Assembly: GCA_029392055.1 (NCBI GenBank)
Contig: CP113928.1
Span: 1,362,501 to 1,426,500, forward strand
Source: Leuconostocaceae bacterium ESL0723
GTDB taxonomy: Bacteria; Bacillota; Bacilli; Lactobacillales; Lactobacillaceae
Length of the DNA: 64,000 nucleotides
Reading direction: 5' to 3'
Notes under the pieces: model-generated
Databases searched by the model: none
The model's input: the letters and a program-made list of their open reading frames with translations, nothing else
Told to the model about the DNA's origin: nothing
Made by a program: the position numbers and the translations under genes
In this document: one piece after another, positions 53,019 to 60,952 of the stretch
Numbering within the stretch: the first letter of the stretch is position 1
Layout: the number at the start of each line of letters is the position of its first letter

Positions 53019-53732
53019 TTACTCGGTTGCCTGTGCGAAATAATCCATCGCCGGCTGACCGGCCAGGGCTTCAAACTCAACCTCTGAAATCGCCTTAAAA
53101 GTAATCTCATCCCCAGCTGAAAAGGGTGCACTGGCCGTGGCTTGGTCGTAGAGGGCCAGGGGCGTTTGGCCCACAATCTGCCAGCCCCCCGGTGACGTCA
53201 CCGGGTAAAAGCCGGTCTGCTTGCCAGCAATGCCGACCGAACCAGCCGGCACGGCCAAACGGGGTGAAGACCGCCGCGGCGTGTATAACTTGGGGTTTAA
53301 GCCGCCCAGATAGGCAAAACCTGGCAAGAAACCGAGCATATAGACCCGGTAACGAGCTTCCGTGTGGAGGTTAATCACTTCTTGAACCGACAACCCGGCG
53401 TGCTCGGCCACCTCTTCCAAATCCAAACCGCGACTGGTGTCGTAGCGGACCGGGATTTCAAAATGACGGCCGACATAGGTTTCCCCGGCCTCGTCTAGGT
53501 TGGCAACTAAGGCGGCAACCCGTACCTTTAAAGCCGGGCCATCGATAACCAAGGGATCAAAAATTAAGGTCAGCACCCGGTAGGCTGGCACAATGTCGAC
53601 CAGGCCGAGCAGGTGCCAGTCTTGAACCTGGTGGGCAACCGCCAGCACCTGGTTATTAATAGCAGGGTCAATTTGATCGTCGAAGACCACGTTGAGGCTA
53701 GTATCACCAGAAAAAATAATTTTAGGTGTCAT
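53019..53732 (-). CDS. pxpB: 5-oxoprolinase subunit B (KipI/PxpB)
   Basis: This 237-residue protein is the AHS1/KipI-family partner of PxpC. VPAYRVLTLIFDP near residue 50, VRYDTSRGLDLEEVAEHAGLSVQEVINLHTEARYRVYMLGFLPGFAYLGGL in outline near 98-150, and PRLAVPAGSVGIAGKQTGFYPVTSPGGW near 160-187 are family blocks. GGGAGGG precedes ATG 53732, so the four-codon extension is dropped. In Bacillus the homologue also inhibits a sporulation kinase, which is irrelevant here. Confidence 0.92.
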   Translation of the reverse strand: MTPKIIFSGDTSLNVVFDDQIDPAINNQVLAVAHQVQDWHLLGLVDIVPAYRVLTLIFDPLVIDGPALKVRVAALVANLDEAGETYVGRHFEIPVRYDTSRGLDLEEVAEHAGLSVQEVINLHTEARYRVYMLGFLPGFAYLGGLNPKLYTPRRSSPRLAVPAGSVGIAGKQTGFYPVTSPGGWQIVGQTPLALYDQATASAPFSAGDEITFKAISEVEFEALAGQPAMDYFAQATE

Positions 53733-53761
53733 AGGCCCTCCCACACAAGCGTAAACCAGCT

Positions 53762-54973
53762 TTACAACATTTTAATAATGGACTCAATCCCGGCATAGGC
53801 CATGAAGAGCACCGTAACAACCCCGGTGACCGTGAGCCAGATGGGGTGGTGGTAGGTCCGGCCCATGATTTTTGGCTTGTTAGCGCCAATCAGCAGGATG
53901 GCCAGGGCAATTGGCAAAATCAAACCATTGACCGCCCCGACAATCACCAGCAGTTCGGCCGGCTTACCAACCAGGTAGAAAATCAGAGTTGAAAGCGCGA
54001 TGAAGGCCACCACCAGATAGGGGCGCCACTGAGTAAAGCGGGCGTCACTCTTTTCAGTTTGAGCGTAGTTCAAGAAGGAAATCGAAGTAAAGGTTGAACC
54101 CAGGATCGAAGTCATCCCGGCTGCCAGCAGTAGGAGACCAAAGAACTTGTAGCCAAAGTTACCGGCCGCAATCTTAAAGATGGAAGCGGCTGGGTTGGCT
54201 GGGTCCAAAACGTGCCCAGCCGTTACCACGCCCAGGCCGGCCAAGAAGAGCATAATCCGGATAACGGAGGCAATCCCAATTCCAGTCAGGGCCCCTTCGT
54301 TGACATAGTGGAGTCCTTGCTGGCCACGCACGCCACCTTCTAGGAGACGGTGCCCGCCGGCAAAGGAAATATAGCCACCAACCGTACCACCAACAATGGT
54401 CACAATTGAATAAAAATCAATTTTAGATGGCAAAAAGGCATGGGTCACGGCTGATTCAACCGGGACCGTGGTAATCGCCAAAATGTAAATCAAAATGGCA
54501 ATCTTAACGACCGCGAGGACTTGAACAGTCCGGTCCATGACCTTGAGGGCGTTACGCACCAGGAAAATGCCGATGGCAACTGCGGCCGCAATCACCGCCC
54601 CATTTTCCGGAGAAATGCCAAAGAGGACGTTGAGCCCCAAGCCAGCACCGGCCACGTTTCCAATGTTAAAGAAGAAGCCACCAATCACAATCAGAACGGT
54701 CAGTAAGTAGCCCAGTCCAGGAAAGATGTCATTGGCAATCTGTTGAGCGTGTTTACCCGAGACGGTAATAATCCGCCAAATGTTTAACTGGACAATGATA
54801 TCAACCACCACGGTGACCAGGATGGCAAAGCCAAAGTTAGCACCTAGCTTACCGGTAAAAGTGGCCGTTTGGGTTAAAAAGCCGGGTCCCACGGCCGACA
54901 TGGCCATAACGAAGGCGGCCCCCATCGCCACCGAGCGGGCTTGTTTCTTATCAAACTTAACGGTCTCTTGCAT
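53762..54973 (-). CDS. NRAMP-fold transporter without the metal-binding motif (YcsG-like)
   Basis: This 403-residue protein has about 11 hydrophobic segments and an NRAMP-like start (MGAAFVMAMSAVGPGFLTQTATFTG). The helix 1 DPGN metal motif is replaced by QTATFTG, and no MPH motif is seen in helix 6. YcsG-type proteins in 5-oxoprolinase gene clusters share this divergence. It may therefore carry something other than a divalent metal, possibly 5-oxoproline; that is inference from gene context. It lies between pxpA and pxpB. Confidence 0.8.
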   Translation of the reverse strand: MQETVKFDKKQARSVAMGAAFVMAMSAVGPGFLTQTATFTGKLGANFGFAILVTVVVDIIVQLNIWRIITVSGKHAQQIANDIFPGLGYLLTVLIVIGGFFFNIGNVAGAGLGLNVLFGISPENGAVIAAAVAIGIFLVRNALKVMDRTVQVLAVVKIAILIYILAITTVPVESAVTHAFLPSKIDFYSIVTIVGGTVGGYISFAGGHRLLEGGVRGQQGLHYVNEGALTGIGIASVIRIMLFLAGLGVVTAGHVLDPANPAASIFKIAAGNFGYKFFGLLLLAAGMTSILGSTFTSISFLNYAQTEKSDARFTQWRPYLVVAFIALSTLIFYLVGKPAELLVIVGAVNGLILPIALAILLIGANKPKIMGRTYHHPIWLTVTGVVTVLFMAYAGIESIIKML

Positions 54974-54976
54974 TCC

Positions 54977-55735
54977 TTATCCCCCAATTTTTGAGCTAAT
55001 CGTCACGCCGTTATTTGTTAAGGTCTGGCGAATCAGCCGGGCTAAATCCACCGCCGACTGGGTATCCCCGTGAACGCAGATGGAATCCACGGCTAGAGGG
55101 ATGGTTTCACCGGTGATGGCTACAACTTGATGGTCTTCGACCATCTTTAAGGCCCGGTCTGCGGCCTCATGGGGGTCAGTGATGACCGCCCCGGCCTGCT
55201 TACGGGATACCAAATTACCATCGGCCTGGTAGGCCCGATCGGCAAAGACTTCCTGAGCATAAGGCTGCTGGTACTTCATCGCTGCCTTAATCAGTTCGCT
55301 ATTAGCCAGACCATAGAGAATGGTCTGTTCATCAACCTCCTGGACCGCGGCCACAATCGCTTCGGCCACGTTCGCGTCCTGGGCGGCCCAGTTATAAAGG
55401 GCGCCGTGCGGTTTAACGTGGTGGAGCCGGTGACTGGGCACAAAGGCCATCAAGGCGCCCATCTGGTACTTAACCATGTCCTTAATTTCCGCTGGTGCCA
55501 TGGCCAGGCGCCGCCGACCAAAGCCCTGTAAATCTGGAAAACCAGGGTGAGCCCCAATAGCAACCCCGTTTTCCTGGGCCAGGGCGACGGTTTCAGCCAT
55601 GACCACGGGATCACCGGCATGAAACCCAGTGGCGATATTAGCCGAGCTAACGGCAGTGAGAATTTCACGGTCAAGGCCGATGGTATAGTGACCAAAGCTT
55701 TCGCCCAGGTCTGAATTAAAGTCCACAGTTGGCAT
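54977..55735 (-). CDS. pxpA: 5-oxoprolinase subunit A (LamB/YcsF family)
   Basis: This 252-residue protein has the LamB/YcsF signature VDFNSDLGESFGHY at residues 3-16, with SSANIATGFHAGDP near 30, AIGAHPGFPDLQGFGRR near 57 and HHVKPHGALYNWAA near 100. With PxpB and PxpC it forms the prokaryotic 5-oxoprolinase, which removes 5-oxoproline formed spontaneously from glutamine. ATG 55735 follows AGGAGGGC. Confidence 0.94.
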   Translation of the reverse strand: MPTVDFNSDLGESFGHYTIGLDREILTAVSSANIATGFHAGDPVVMAETVALAQENGVAIGAHPGFPDLQGFGRRRLAMAPAEIKDMVKYQMGALMAFVPSHRLHHVKPHGALYNWAAQDANVAEAIVAAVQEVDEQTILYGLANSELIKAAMKYQQPYAQEVFADRAYQADGNLVSRKQAGAVITDPHEAADRALKMVEDHQVVAITGETIPLAVDSICVHGDTQSAVDLARLIRQTLTNNGVTISSKIGG

Positions 55736-55792
55736 TTTCTTAAAGCCCTCCTGGTTTCTAGCGTTGATGGTTGGGTTATTTGGCATAATTAG

Positions 55793-56569
55793 TTAAACCG
55801 CCCGGATTAACTCAGTATTTGGTAGGTCAGTCACCAACATATGGCCGGGGGCATGGGTGATGGCAAAGTCGACCTTGGAAGCCATGACCGCCGCCTGGGG
55901 TGTCACCCCGCAGGCCCAAAAGACTGGGACCTCACCGTCTTTGATAGTGACCGCCTGGCCAAAATCGGGTTGGCTTAGGTCAGTAATGCCCAGCTCCTCT
56001 GGGTGACCAATCTGAACCGGCGCCCCGTGAACATCAGGCACCTGACTAGTAATGGCAACCGCCTGGTCAACCTGGTCAGCGGGAATTGGCCGCATGCTGA
56101 CCACCATCTGACCACTAAAACGACCGGCCGCATCCAAAGGGTGGTTAGTGGTATACATCGGCACGTTCACCTTTTCGGTAATGTGCCGGATTTCAATGCC
56201 ACCAGCTAGGAGCATATCTTCAAAGGAAAAGCTGCAGCCAATCAGGAAGGGGACCAGGTCATCACGCCAGTAATCCGTAACGGCCAGGGGCTCTTCTGCT
56301 AGCTCCCCCTTACGGTAAATCCGGTACTTGGGAATGTCAGTCCGCAGATCCACATCCTTACCCAGACGCTTGAGGTAGGGACTGCCGACCTCACCGACTT
56401 CTAAGAGAGGAATGGCCTGAGAATTTTTCCGGGCTAACTCCTCAAAATCGCGGGCATCATCAACGGGTAAAACAATCAAATTGGCCTGGGCATAACCCGG
56501 ACAAATCCCTGCCGTTGGCTTTTGGTACAGGTTTTGACGAACTTGCTGACGAAAATCACTGGGTTGCAT
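55793..56569 (-). CDS. DUF1445 family putative hydro-lyase (YcsI/D-glutamate cyclase-like)
   Basis: This 258-residue cytoplasmic protein carries the DUF1445 blocks SDFRQQVRQ near residue 4, [17 protein letters not shown] near 19, [23 protein letters not shown] near 108-131, [14 protein letters not shown] near 218 and [12 protein letters not shown] near 238. A mammalian relative converts D-glutamate to 5-oxo-D-proline, which fits its place in an oxoprolinase operon. It sits between the biotin-carboxylase-like gene and pxpA. Confidence 0.88.
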   Translation of the reverse strand: MQPSDFRQQVRQNLYQKPTAGICPGYAQANLIVLPVDDARDFEELARKNSQAIPLLEVGEVGSPYLKRLGKDVDLRTDIPKYRIYRKGELAEEPLAVTDYWRDDLVPFLIGCSFSFEDMLLAGGIEIRHITEKVNVPMYTTNHPLDAAGRFSGQMVVSMRPIPADQVDQAVAITSQVPDVHGAPVQIGHPEELGITDLSQPDFGQAVTIKDGEVPVFWACGVTPQAAVMASKVDFAITHAPGHMLVTDLPNTELIRAV

Positions 56570-56579
56570 GGCAGTCCTC

Positions 56580-57590
56580 CTAATTCAATTGGTTCAATTC
56601 TGAGACTAGCTGGTCCAGGTTGGTTGGTAGACCGGCAATAACGGTCTCGCCCAAGGCTAAGTACAGCCGTTGGTAGGCAGTCGCCAAGTCGGGGGCAGTT
56701 GCAATCAGGGTGGCAATCGTTTGGTCATAACTGGTATTAATCGGTGCCCCGGGATACAGGTCACTTTCTAGCCGAAGACCCAGTCCAGTGGGCAGGTGCA
56801 GGGCCGTCACGCTGCCACTGTCAGCGGCCTTAATCTCGACCAGGATAACGGCGGGATGGACAGTTGGTGACGGCGGGAAGGTCCAGTCCGGCTGCCAGCT
56901 TAGTTGGAGCTGAGCCTGGACTAAGTCAACATCCCACACCGACTCAGCCAGGGCAACCGCAGGACTATAACCTGGGGTCAGGCCTTGAATCTGGTAGCCT
57001 GACTGGGCATCCCCGGTTAATTTCACCGTCCCCAAACCACGGTAACCAGTGGGTTGCAGCCAGTCTATAACTTGATTCAAAATGACCGTGGTTTCACTGC
57101 CTGCCGTTGCCATTTGTAATCCTAGGACAGTCCCCGTACTCGATTGAAATGGGGCGACCAGGAGACCTTGGAAATTTCCCTGACCATCAACAAAGAAGGG
57201 GACCTCCGCGTCTGGTGCCGCCGGCTGATTGGGTACAGATTCTTGGTCTAAGTCAGCCAGTACCTGGGCACTGGGGCCCACCACCGTCAGTCCGGCCTCT
57301 TCAGCTTGCTTGGTAAAAGCTGGGTCAGCTGCTAGTTCAGGTAGGGCTGGGTAGATACGGTCAATTTGCTTTAGAGCAGCCAAGGTTAGCAGAGGCCCCT
57401 GGTTAAGGTAGCTTTCTTCGATTGGCACAGGTCCAATTTGGTAGGCCGAGTCAGCCAGGCGGGTATGGAGGGCATCACGTTCAGGCTTACTGTATACGGC
57501 CACAGTCCCGAGCTGCAGGGCCCGGGCTGCCCGGATTACTTTCACCGCCGTTGCCCCGCGGCCGGCTACCAAGACCGTCCTTTTTACCAT
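56580..57590 (-). CDS. Degenerate biotin carboxylase-like protein in the 5-oxoprolinase operon
   Basis: This 336-residue protein resembles biotin carboxylase (about 450 residues) but lacks its centre. The N-terminal domain is recognisable ([21 protein letters not shown], then [33 protein letters not shown] in outline), as are IGYRG-like [11 protein letters not shown] near 190 and a C terminus [12 protein letters not shown]. The Gly-rich ATP loop and its lysines are deleted, and the catalytic EMNxRxQVEH is replaced by [19 protein letters not shown] is GRGA and HPGYGFLSEN is [10 protein letters not shown]. It is the first gene of the operon. Confidence 0.72.
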   Translation of the reverse strand: MVKRTVLVAGRGATAVKVIRAARALQLGTVAVYSKPERDALHTRLADSAYQIGPVPIEESYLNQGPLLTLAALKQIDRIYPALPELAADPAFTKQAEEAGLTVVGPSAQVLADLDQESVPNQPAAPDAEVPFFVDGQGNFQGLLVAPFQSSTGTVLGLQMATAGSETTVILNQVIDWLQPTGYRGLGTVKLTGDAQSGYQIQGLTPGYSPAVALAESVWDVDLVQAQLQLSWQPDWTFPPSPTVHPAVILVEIKAADSGSVTALHLPTGLGLRLESDLYPGAPINTSYDQTIATLIATAPDLATAYQRLYLALGETVIAGLPTNLDQLVSELNQLN

Positions 57591-57623
57591 AGACTCCCCC
57601 AAGCTAAAATTTTTTTCAGTCTA

Positions 57624-57643
57624 GCACCATTCGGCTTTGGTGC
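57624..57643. promoter_or_regulatory. Inverted-repeat operator at the 5-oxoprolinase operon promoter
   Basis: GCACCA (57624-57629), eight bases, TGGTGC (57638-57643) form perfect arms. On the minus strand the repeat fills the space just before the -10 TAGACT (57618-57623), so a bound repressor would block polymerase. Confidence 0.65.
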
Positions 57644-57689
57644 GAAATTTAATGGCAGATTTCCTAACAATGTTCGGTTTTAAGACAAG

Positions 57690-57713
57690 AAAAAACCACC
57701 CAGCTGGGTGGTT
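57690..57713 (-). terminator. Terminator of the small HTH gene
   Basis: AACCACCCAG and CTGGGTGGTT arms followed by TTTTTTC on the minus strand. Confidence 0.85.
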
Positions 57714-57766
57714 GTTCGTCATTGGCAGCCCTGACCTAGGGGCTACCAGTTAGGCTATGGTACAAT

Positions 57767-58063
57767 CTAACCGTCAAAGGATTCTTCATCAATTTGATTG
57801 ATTTTATCAAAAACGCTAAAGAGGTTATCCATCTCCGTTAGCCGGTACTTCTTGGCCTGACGGTCAAAAACGACTTCGGATTGGATGGGTTCTCCGTATT
57901 GCAAATCCTCTAAAAAACGCCGAATTTCAGCGATGTCTCGCTGGACTGTCTTCCGGCCAACAAAGAACATGTCTTCGATTTGATCGATGGACAAGGCCCG
58001 GTGGCTGATTAAGGCTGAGTACAGACGTAAAATTCGTTGTTTATCATTAAATACTGAACGCAA
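57767..58063 (-). CDS. Small helix-turn-helix protein (HTH_11/DeoR-like)
   Basis: This 98-residue protein has an N-terminal winged helix-turn-helix (about 8-55: RILRLYSALISHRALSIDQIEDMFFVGRKTVQRDIAEIRRFLED in outline) like the DNA-binding part of DeoR/WYL regulators, but no effector domain follows. A TTG start at 58063 is chosen because AGAGGG lies nine bases upstream and TACAAT, a likely -10, overlaps the ATG at 58090. A 107-residue protein from that ATG is the alternative. Target genes are unknown; it lies close to the 5-oxoprolinase operon. Confidence 0.7.
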   Translation of the reverse strand: MRSVFNDKQRILRLYSALISHRALSIDQIEDMFFVGRKTVQRDIAEIRRFLEDLQYGEPIQSEVVFDRQAKKYRLTEMDNLFSVFDKINQIDEESFDG

Positions 58064-58093
58064 AACGGATATCCCTCTTTCTGTCACCATATT

Positions 58094-58135
58094 GTAACAA
58101 ATTCTTAACGAAGATGTTACCTTTTTTGCGCAAAA
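58094..58135. promoter_or_regulatory. Divergent intergenic region with two palindromes
   Basis: GTAACA (58094-58099) and TGTTAC (58115-58120) form an inverted repeat, and TTTTGCGCAAAA (58124-58135) is a 12-bp palindrome. Both lie between the HTH gene and the plus-strand gene at 58146. Confidence 0.35.
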
Positions 58136-58145
58136 GGTCAGTTTT

Positions 58146-58559
58146 ATGTCTTTATTTTCTTTTTTACACAGTAAGAAGCAGTCTTCAGCCAGCCAGGCAC
58201 CCGATCCAGCCGCCGAACAGGAATGGACGACCAGCAGCCAACCTGACGTTTTCTTTCCCGGCTACCAGACAGCCTTAACAGACAAAATCAGCCAGGGGCA
58301 GACTGCTGAGGCCGAGAGCCTGCGGGCTGAGCAACGCAGGCTCCAAGATAGCTTCATGGACCGTTTTAATCAGCGTCTGACCTGGGAGCTTGGTCAACTA
58401 AAGGACAACCAGCAAAAAGAGGCCCACATTATCAAAGCCACTCAGGCGGTGCGTGCCTATAACGCCGATATGGGCATTGATGTCCGCACCCGCTTGGCCC
58501 AGATTAAGCGCCAACAAATTGCCCAGTTAAATGATGAAAATGACCCCAAATTATCATGA
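58146..58559 (+). CDS. Hypothetical charged cytoplasmic protein
   Basis: This 137-residue protein has a short N terminus (MSLFSFLHSKKQSSAS), then a Gln/Glu/Arg-rich region (about 50-130) predicted by eye to be helical and perhaps coiled-coil (RAEQRRLQDSFMDRFNQRLTWELGQLK). There is no signal peptide or membrane segment. I do not recognise a family. It is divergent from the small HTH gene, which may regulate it. Confidence 0.6.
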   Translation: MSLFSFLHSKKQSSASQAPDPAAEQEWTTSSQPDVFFPGYQTALTDKISQGQTAEAESLRAEQRRLQDSFMDRFNQRLTWELGQLKDNQQKEAHIIKATQAVRAYNADMGIDVRTRLAQIKRQQIAQLNDENDPKLS

Positions 58560-58573
58560 CCCTTTAATTAATG

Positions 58574-58602
58574 TTGACAGGCAAATTGGTTATGGGTATA
58601 AT
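58574..58602 (+). promoter_or_regulatory. tRNA-Asn promoter
   Basis: TTGACA (58574-58579), 17 bp, TATAAT (58597-58602): a perfect consensus promoter 33 bp before the tRNA. Confidence 0.92.
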
Positions 58603-58635
58603 TATTTCTGTTGCTAACCCGTTTAGCAGGATTAT

Positions 58636-58707
58636 TGCTCCATAGTTCAGCGGTAGAATAGCACACTGTTAATGTGAAGGTCCCTGGTTCGAACCCAGGT
58701 GGAGCAG
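58636..58707 (+). tRNA. tRNA-Asn (anticodon GTT)
   Basis: The acceptor arms TGCTCCA and TGGAGCA, D stem GTTC/GAAT, anticodon loop CTGTTAA with GTT, and T arm CCTGG-TTCGAAC-CCAGG give a 72-nt cloverleaf with discriminator G, as expected for Asn. One mismatch is present at the top of the anticodon stem. Confidence 0.93.
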
Positions 58708-58712
58708 CTAAA

Positions 58713-58749
58713 TAAAAAGCCCGGTGGATGTAACCACCGGGCTTTTTTA
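58713..58749. terminator. Terminator of tRNA-Asn
   Basis: AAAAGCCCGGTGG and CCACCGGGCTTTT arms form a strong hairpin followed by TTTTTT; it can also serve the converging DUF308 gene. Confidence 0.92.
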
Positions 58750-58764
58750 TTATATTTTTATGTC

Positions 58765-59277
58765 TTAGAAGGCGCGGGCAAAGAGAGTGATACCAAAAAT
58801 CAAGAAGTAGAAGGCAATCACATAAACCAAAACCGTTGCCGCCATCAGTGGGCTGAAGAGCAAGATGATACCAAGTACCAGACTCAGGGCCCCGAAAATC
58901 AGGGCAACCCAGAAGGCCCCGCGATTAACGGGTCCCACCATGCGGGCACTCATCAATTCGGTAATGGCATCAAAGATAAACCAGATAGCAAAGAGGATAC
59001 CAATCGTACCAACCCCGATGCCAACACGGAAGATGAAGACGAAGGCAATAATCAGGTCAAAGACAACACTGAGAATCCACCAGTTGGATGTCATGGCCCC
59101 CACCTTGCGGGCCCGGTAGGCCCCAACGGTCACCATAATGGCCCGGATAAAGGCCATGATTCCAAACAAAAGTGACAAGGAAATCACACTCGCGATTGGC
59201 TGAGCAAAAATGTCCCAAGCGACGATAAAGAAGAACACGCCAACCAGAGCACTCAACCAGTTAAAACGGCTTTTCAT
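58765..59277 (-). CDS. DUF308 (HdeD family) membrane protein
   Basis: This 170-residue protein has six hydrophobic segments in three similar pairs, each with the short loops typical of DUF308/HdeD, such as FGIMAFIRAIMV near 38 and FGALSLVLGIILLFSP near 128-143. It resembles acid-resistance protein HdeD of enterobacteria; its role in lactic acid bacteria is unknown. The gene has its own A/T-rich leader and AGGAGGA ribosome site. Confidence 0.85.
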   Translation of the reverse strand: MKSRFNWLSALVGVFFFIVAWDIFAQPIASVISLSLLFGIMAFIRAIMVTVGAYRARKVGAMTSNWWILSVVFDLIIAFVFIFRVGIGVGTIGILFAIWFIFDAITELMSARMVGPVNRGAFWVALIFGALSLVLGIILLFSPLMAATVLVYVIAFYFLIFGITLFARAF

Positions 59278-59342
59278 AAAACTTTTCCTCCTATAAATTA
59301 ATTAACTTCGTGGTAAATTATACCTCAAAATCATGAAATAAT

Positions 59343-59379
59343 AAAAAACGGCAAGTCTTAAAGACTTGCCGTTTTTTAT
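59343..59379 (-). terminator. Terminator of the ABC-2 exporter operon
   Basis: AACGGCAAGTCTT and AAGACTTGCCGTT-type arms with flanking A and T runs lie immediately after the last permease stop. Confidence 0.92.
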
Positions 59380-60143
59380 TAAACACTGCGCTTACGGAAG
59401 ATATAGTAAGCAATCACATAAATTAATACAATGTAGAGGCCAAAGACCGTGAAGATGGCCCAGAGACCAGTGCTGTAGGCCTGTTGAACCTGCATGTCTA
59501 AGATGGACATGCTAGAACCACTGGTACCGAAGTAATCAATCACTTGGAGCAGTTGGAAGGGGTTCCACTTGAAGGGCTCCCACATGGCAATCAAGAAAGA
59601 AGAAGCGGCCGACAAGATACCGGTACCAACGAGCATGACCATCCCCAGCCCAATGGCTGCCCCAGAACTCTTCACAATGTTAGAGATCAACAGGACCAGG
59701 CCAGTCACAAAGAGCATGTTCAAAATGTTATCAATCAGCATCGTTCCCGTGACTTGCCAGACCTGGGTGCGGATTTCCTTGGTTGTATCGTGGATAAAGA
59801 TTAGCTGGGCAATCTGAGTCGCAATAAAGGACACCAATAGCATCAGCAGGTAGTTCAAGAACACGGCCAAAAGCTTACTGGTAAAGACCATTCCCCGGCT
59901 AAAGCGGCGGGACAGGAGGGGCCGAATCGTACCAAAATGGAACTCCTGGGTGAAGGTAATCGCCATGGCAACCAAGGCGTACAGAGAAGCCAGGGATGCG
60001 CCACCGGCAAAGGATGGCACGTTTTGTACAGAAGGTGAAAGTTTTAGGGTGATAAAGGGTAGAATCAAGGCAATAATCAGCCAGATATAAATCCGGTTTT
60101 GCTTCCAGGATTTAAAAAATTCTTGCTTTAATAGGGTTAACAT
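59379..60143 (-). CDS. ABC-2 family transporter permease, second copy
   Basis: This 254-residue protein has six hydrophobic segments. It is clearly paralogous to the gene just upstream: both begin MLTL-KQE-FK, share FGTIRPLLSRRFSR (YGTIRPLLSRRFNR) near residue 72, SSGAAI-LG near 162, and end AYYIFRKRSV. The pair probably forms a heterodimer with the ATPase encoded first. The relatives are peptide-bacteriocin immunity or bacitracin exporters. Confidence 0.87.
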   Translation of the reverse strand: MLTLLKQEFFKSWKQNRIYIWLIIALILPFITLKLSPSVQNVPSFAGGASLASLYALVAMAITFTQEFHFGTIRPLLSRRFSRGMVFTSKLLAVFLNYLLMLLVSFIATQIAQLIFIHDTTKEIRTQVWQVTGTMLIDNILNMLFVTGLVLLISNIVKSSGAAIGLGMVMLVGTGILSAASSFLIAMWEPFKWNPFQLLQVIDYFGTSGSSMSILDMQVQQAYSTGLWAIFTVFGLYIVLIYVIAYYIFRKRSV

Positions 60144-60169
60144 GGAATCTCCTTTAAAGTTAACTGTGA

Positions 60170-60946
60170 TTAAACGCTGCGCTTACGGAAAATATAGTAA
60201 GCCAGGGTATAAATAATGACAATATAGGCCACGTAGGTGCTGACCAGTTGCTCTAGGGTTAGCCCTAGCGCCTGATATAGGATATCAGGTTGCGGTCCCA
60301 GCCGGCCAATGTTTTGAATGCCGAGAAAGATTTGCAGGGGACCCCACTTTAACCAGGGTAGTTGGCCAAGCAAGAAGGTTGAGAGGGCCGTCAACACAGG
60401 CACCCCGTAAACCATCACCACGCCCAGGGCAATCGCTGCCCCAGAACTCTTGACCAAGTTAACCACGAGCAGGACCAGGCCGGCAATAAAGAGCATCTGC
60501 AAGAAGGTCTCACCGACCGTCCGGTAGATAACTACCCAGCCGTTACCGTTAGGGTCGCCGTACTGCCGGCTAAAGTCAAAGCTAGGTGCAAAAAAGAGCT
60601 TAGCCACCATGGTCCCTAAGAAGTCTGCCAGGAAAAGTAGGACATAGACACTAATAATCAACAGAATCTTTGAGATAAAGACCTGGAGGCGGTTAAAACG
60701 CCTGGATAGCAGGGGCCGAATCGTCCCGTAGCTAAATTCCTGGGAGGCAATCAGGGCGGTCATAATAATGCCCAAAAAATTAACGATGATAATGCCCTGG
60801 CCCAGGTTCAAAATACCGGTCTGCATCCGCTCAATCGGGAAGCAGCCAATAATAAAAATGGGAAAGGCAAAAGTAACTAAAAGCCACCAGTGCAAATGGT
60901 TTTGCTTGAAGACTTTAAAGTACTCCTGCTTCATTAATGTCAGCAT
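60170..60946 (-). CDS. ABC-2 family transporter permease, first copy
   Basis: This 258-residue protein has six hydrophobic segments and ABC-2 features (EFSYGTIRPLLSRRFNRLQVF near 68, then LVLLVVNLVKSSGAAIALGVVM near 155-176). Its last ten residues are identical to those of the downstream paralogue, evidence of tandem duplication with some sequence still kept in common. It starts 6 bp after the ATPase stop. Confidence 0.87.
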   Translation of the reverse strand: MLTLMKQEYFKVFKQNHLHWWLLVTFAFPIFIIGCFPIERMQTGILNLGQGIIIVNFLGIIMTALIASQEFSYGTIRPLLSRRFNRLQVFISKILLIISVYVLLFLADFLGTMVAKLFFAPSFDFSRQYGDPNGNGWVVIYRTVGETFLQMLFIAGLVLLVVNLVKSSGAAIALGVVMVYGVPVLTALSTFLLGQLPWLKWGPLQIFLGIQNIGRLGPQPDILYQALGLTLEQLVSTYVAYIVIIYTLAYYIFRKRSV

Positions 60947-60952
60947 GGCTCA

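Noticed and set aside
58699-59175. 158-codon plus-strand open frame after tRNA-Asn
   Set aside because: It starts inside the tRNA and runs opposite the DUF308 gene; its Asn/Gln/Gly-rich composition is typical of an antisense artefact.
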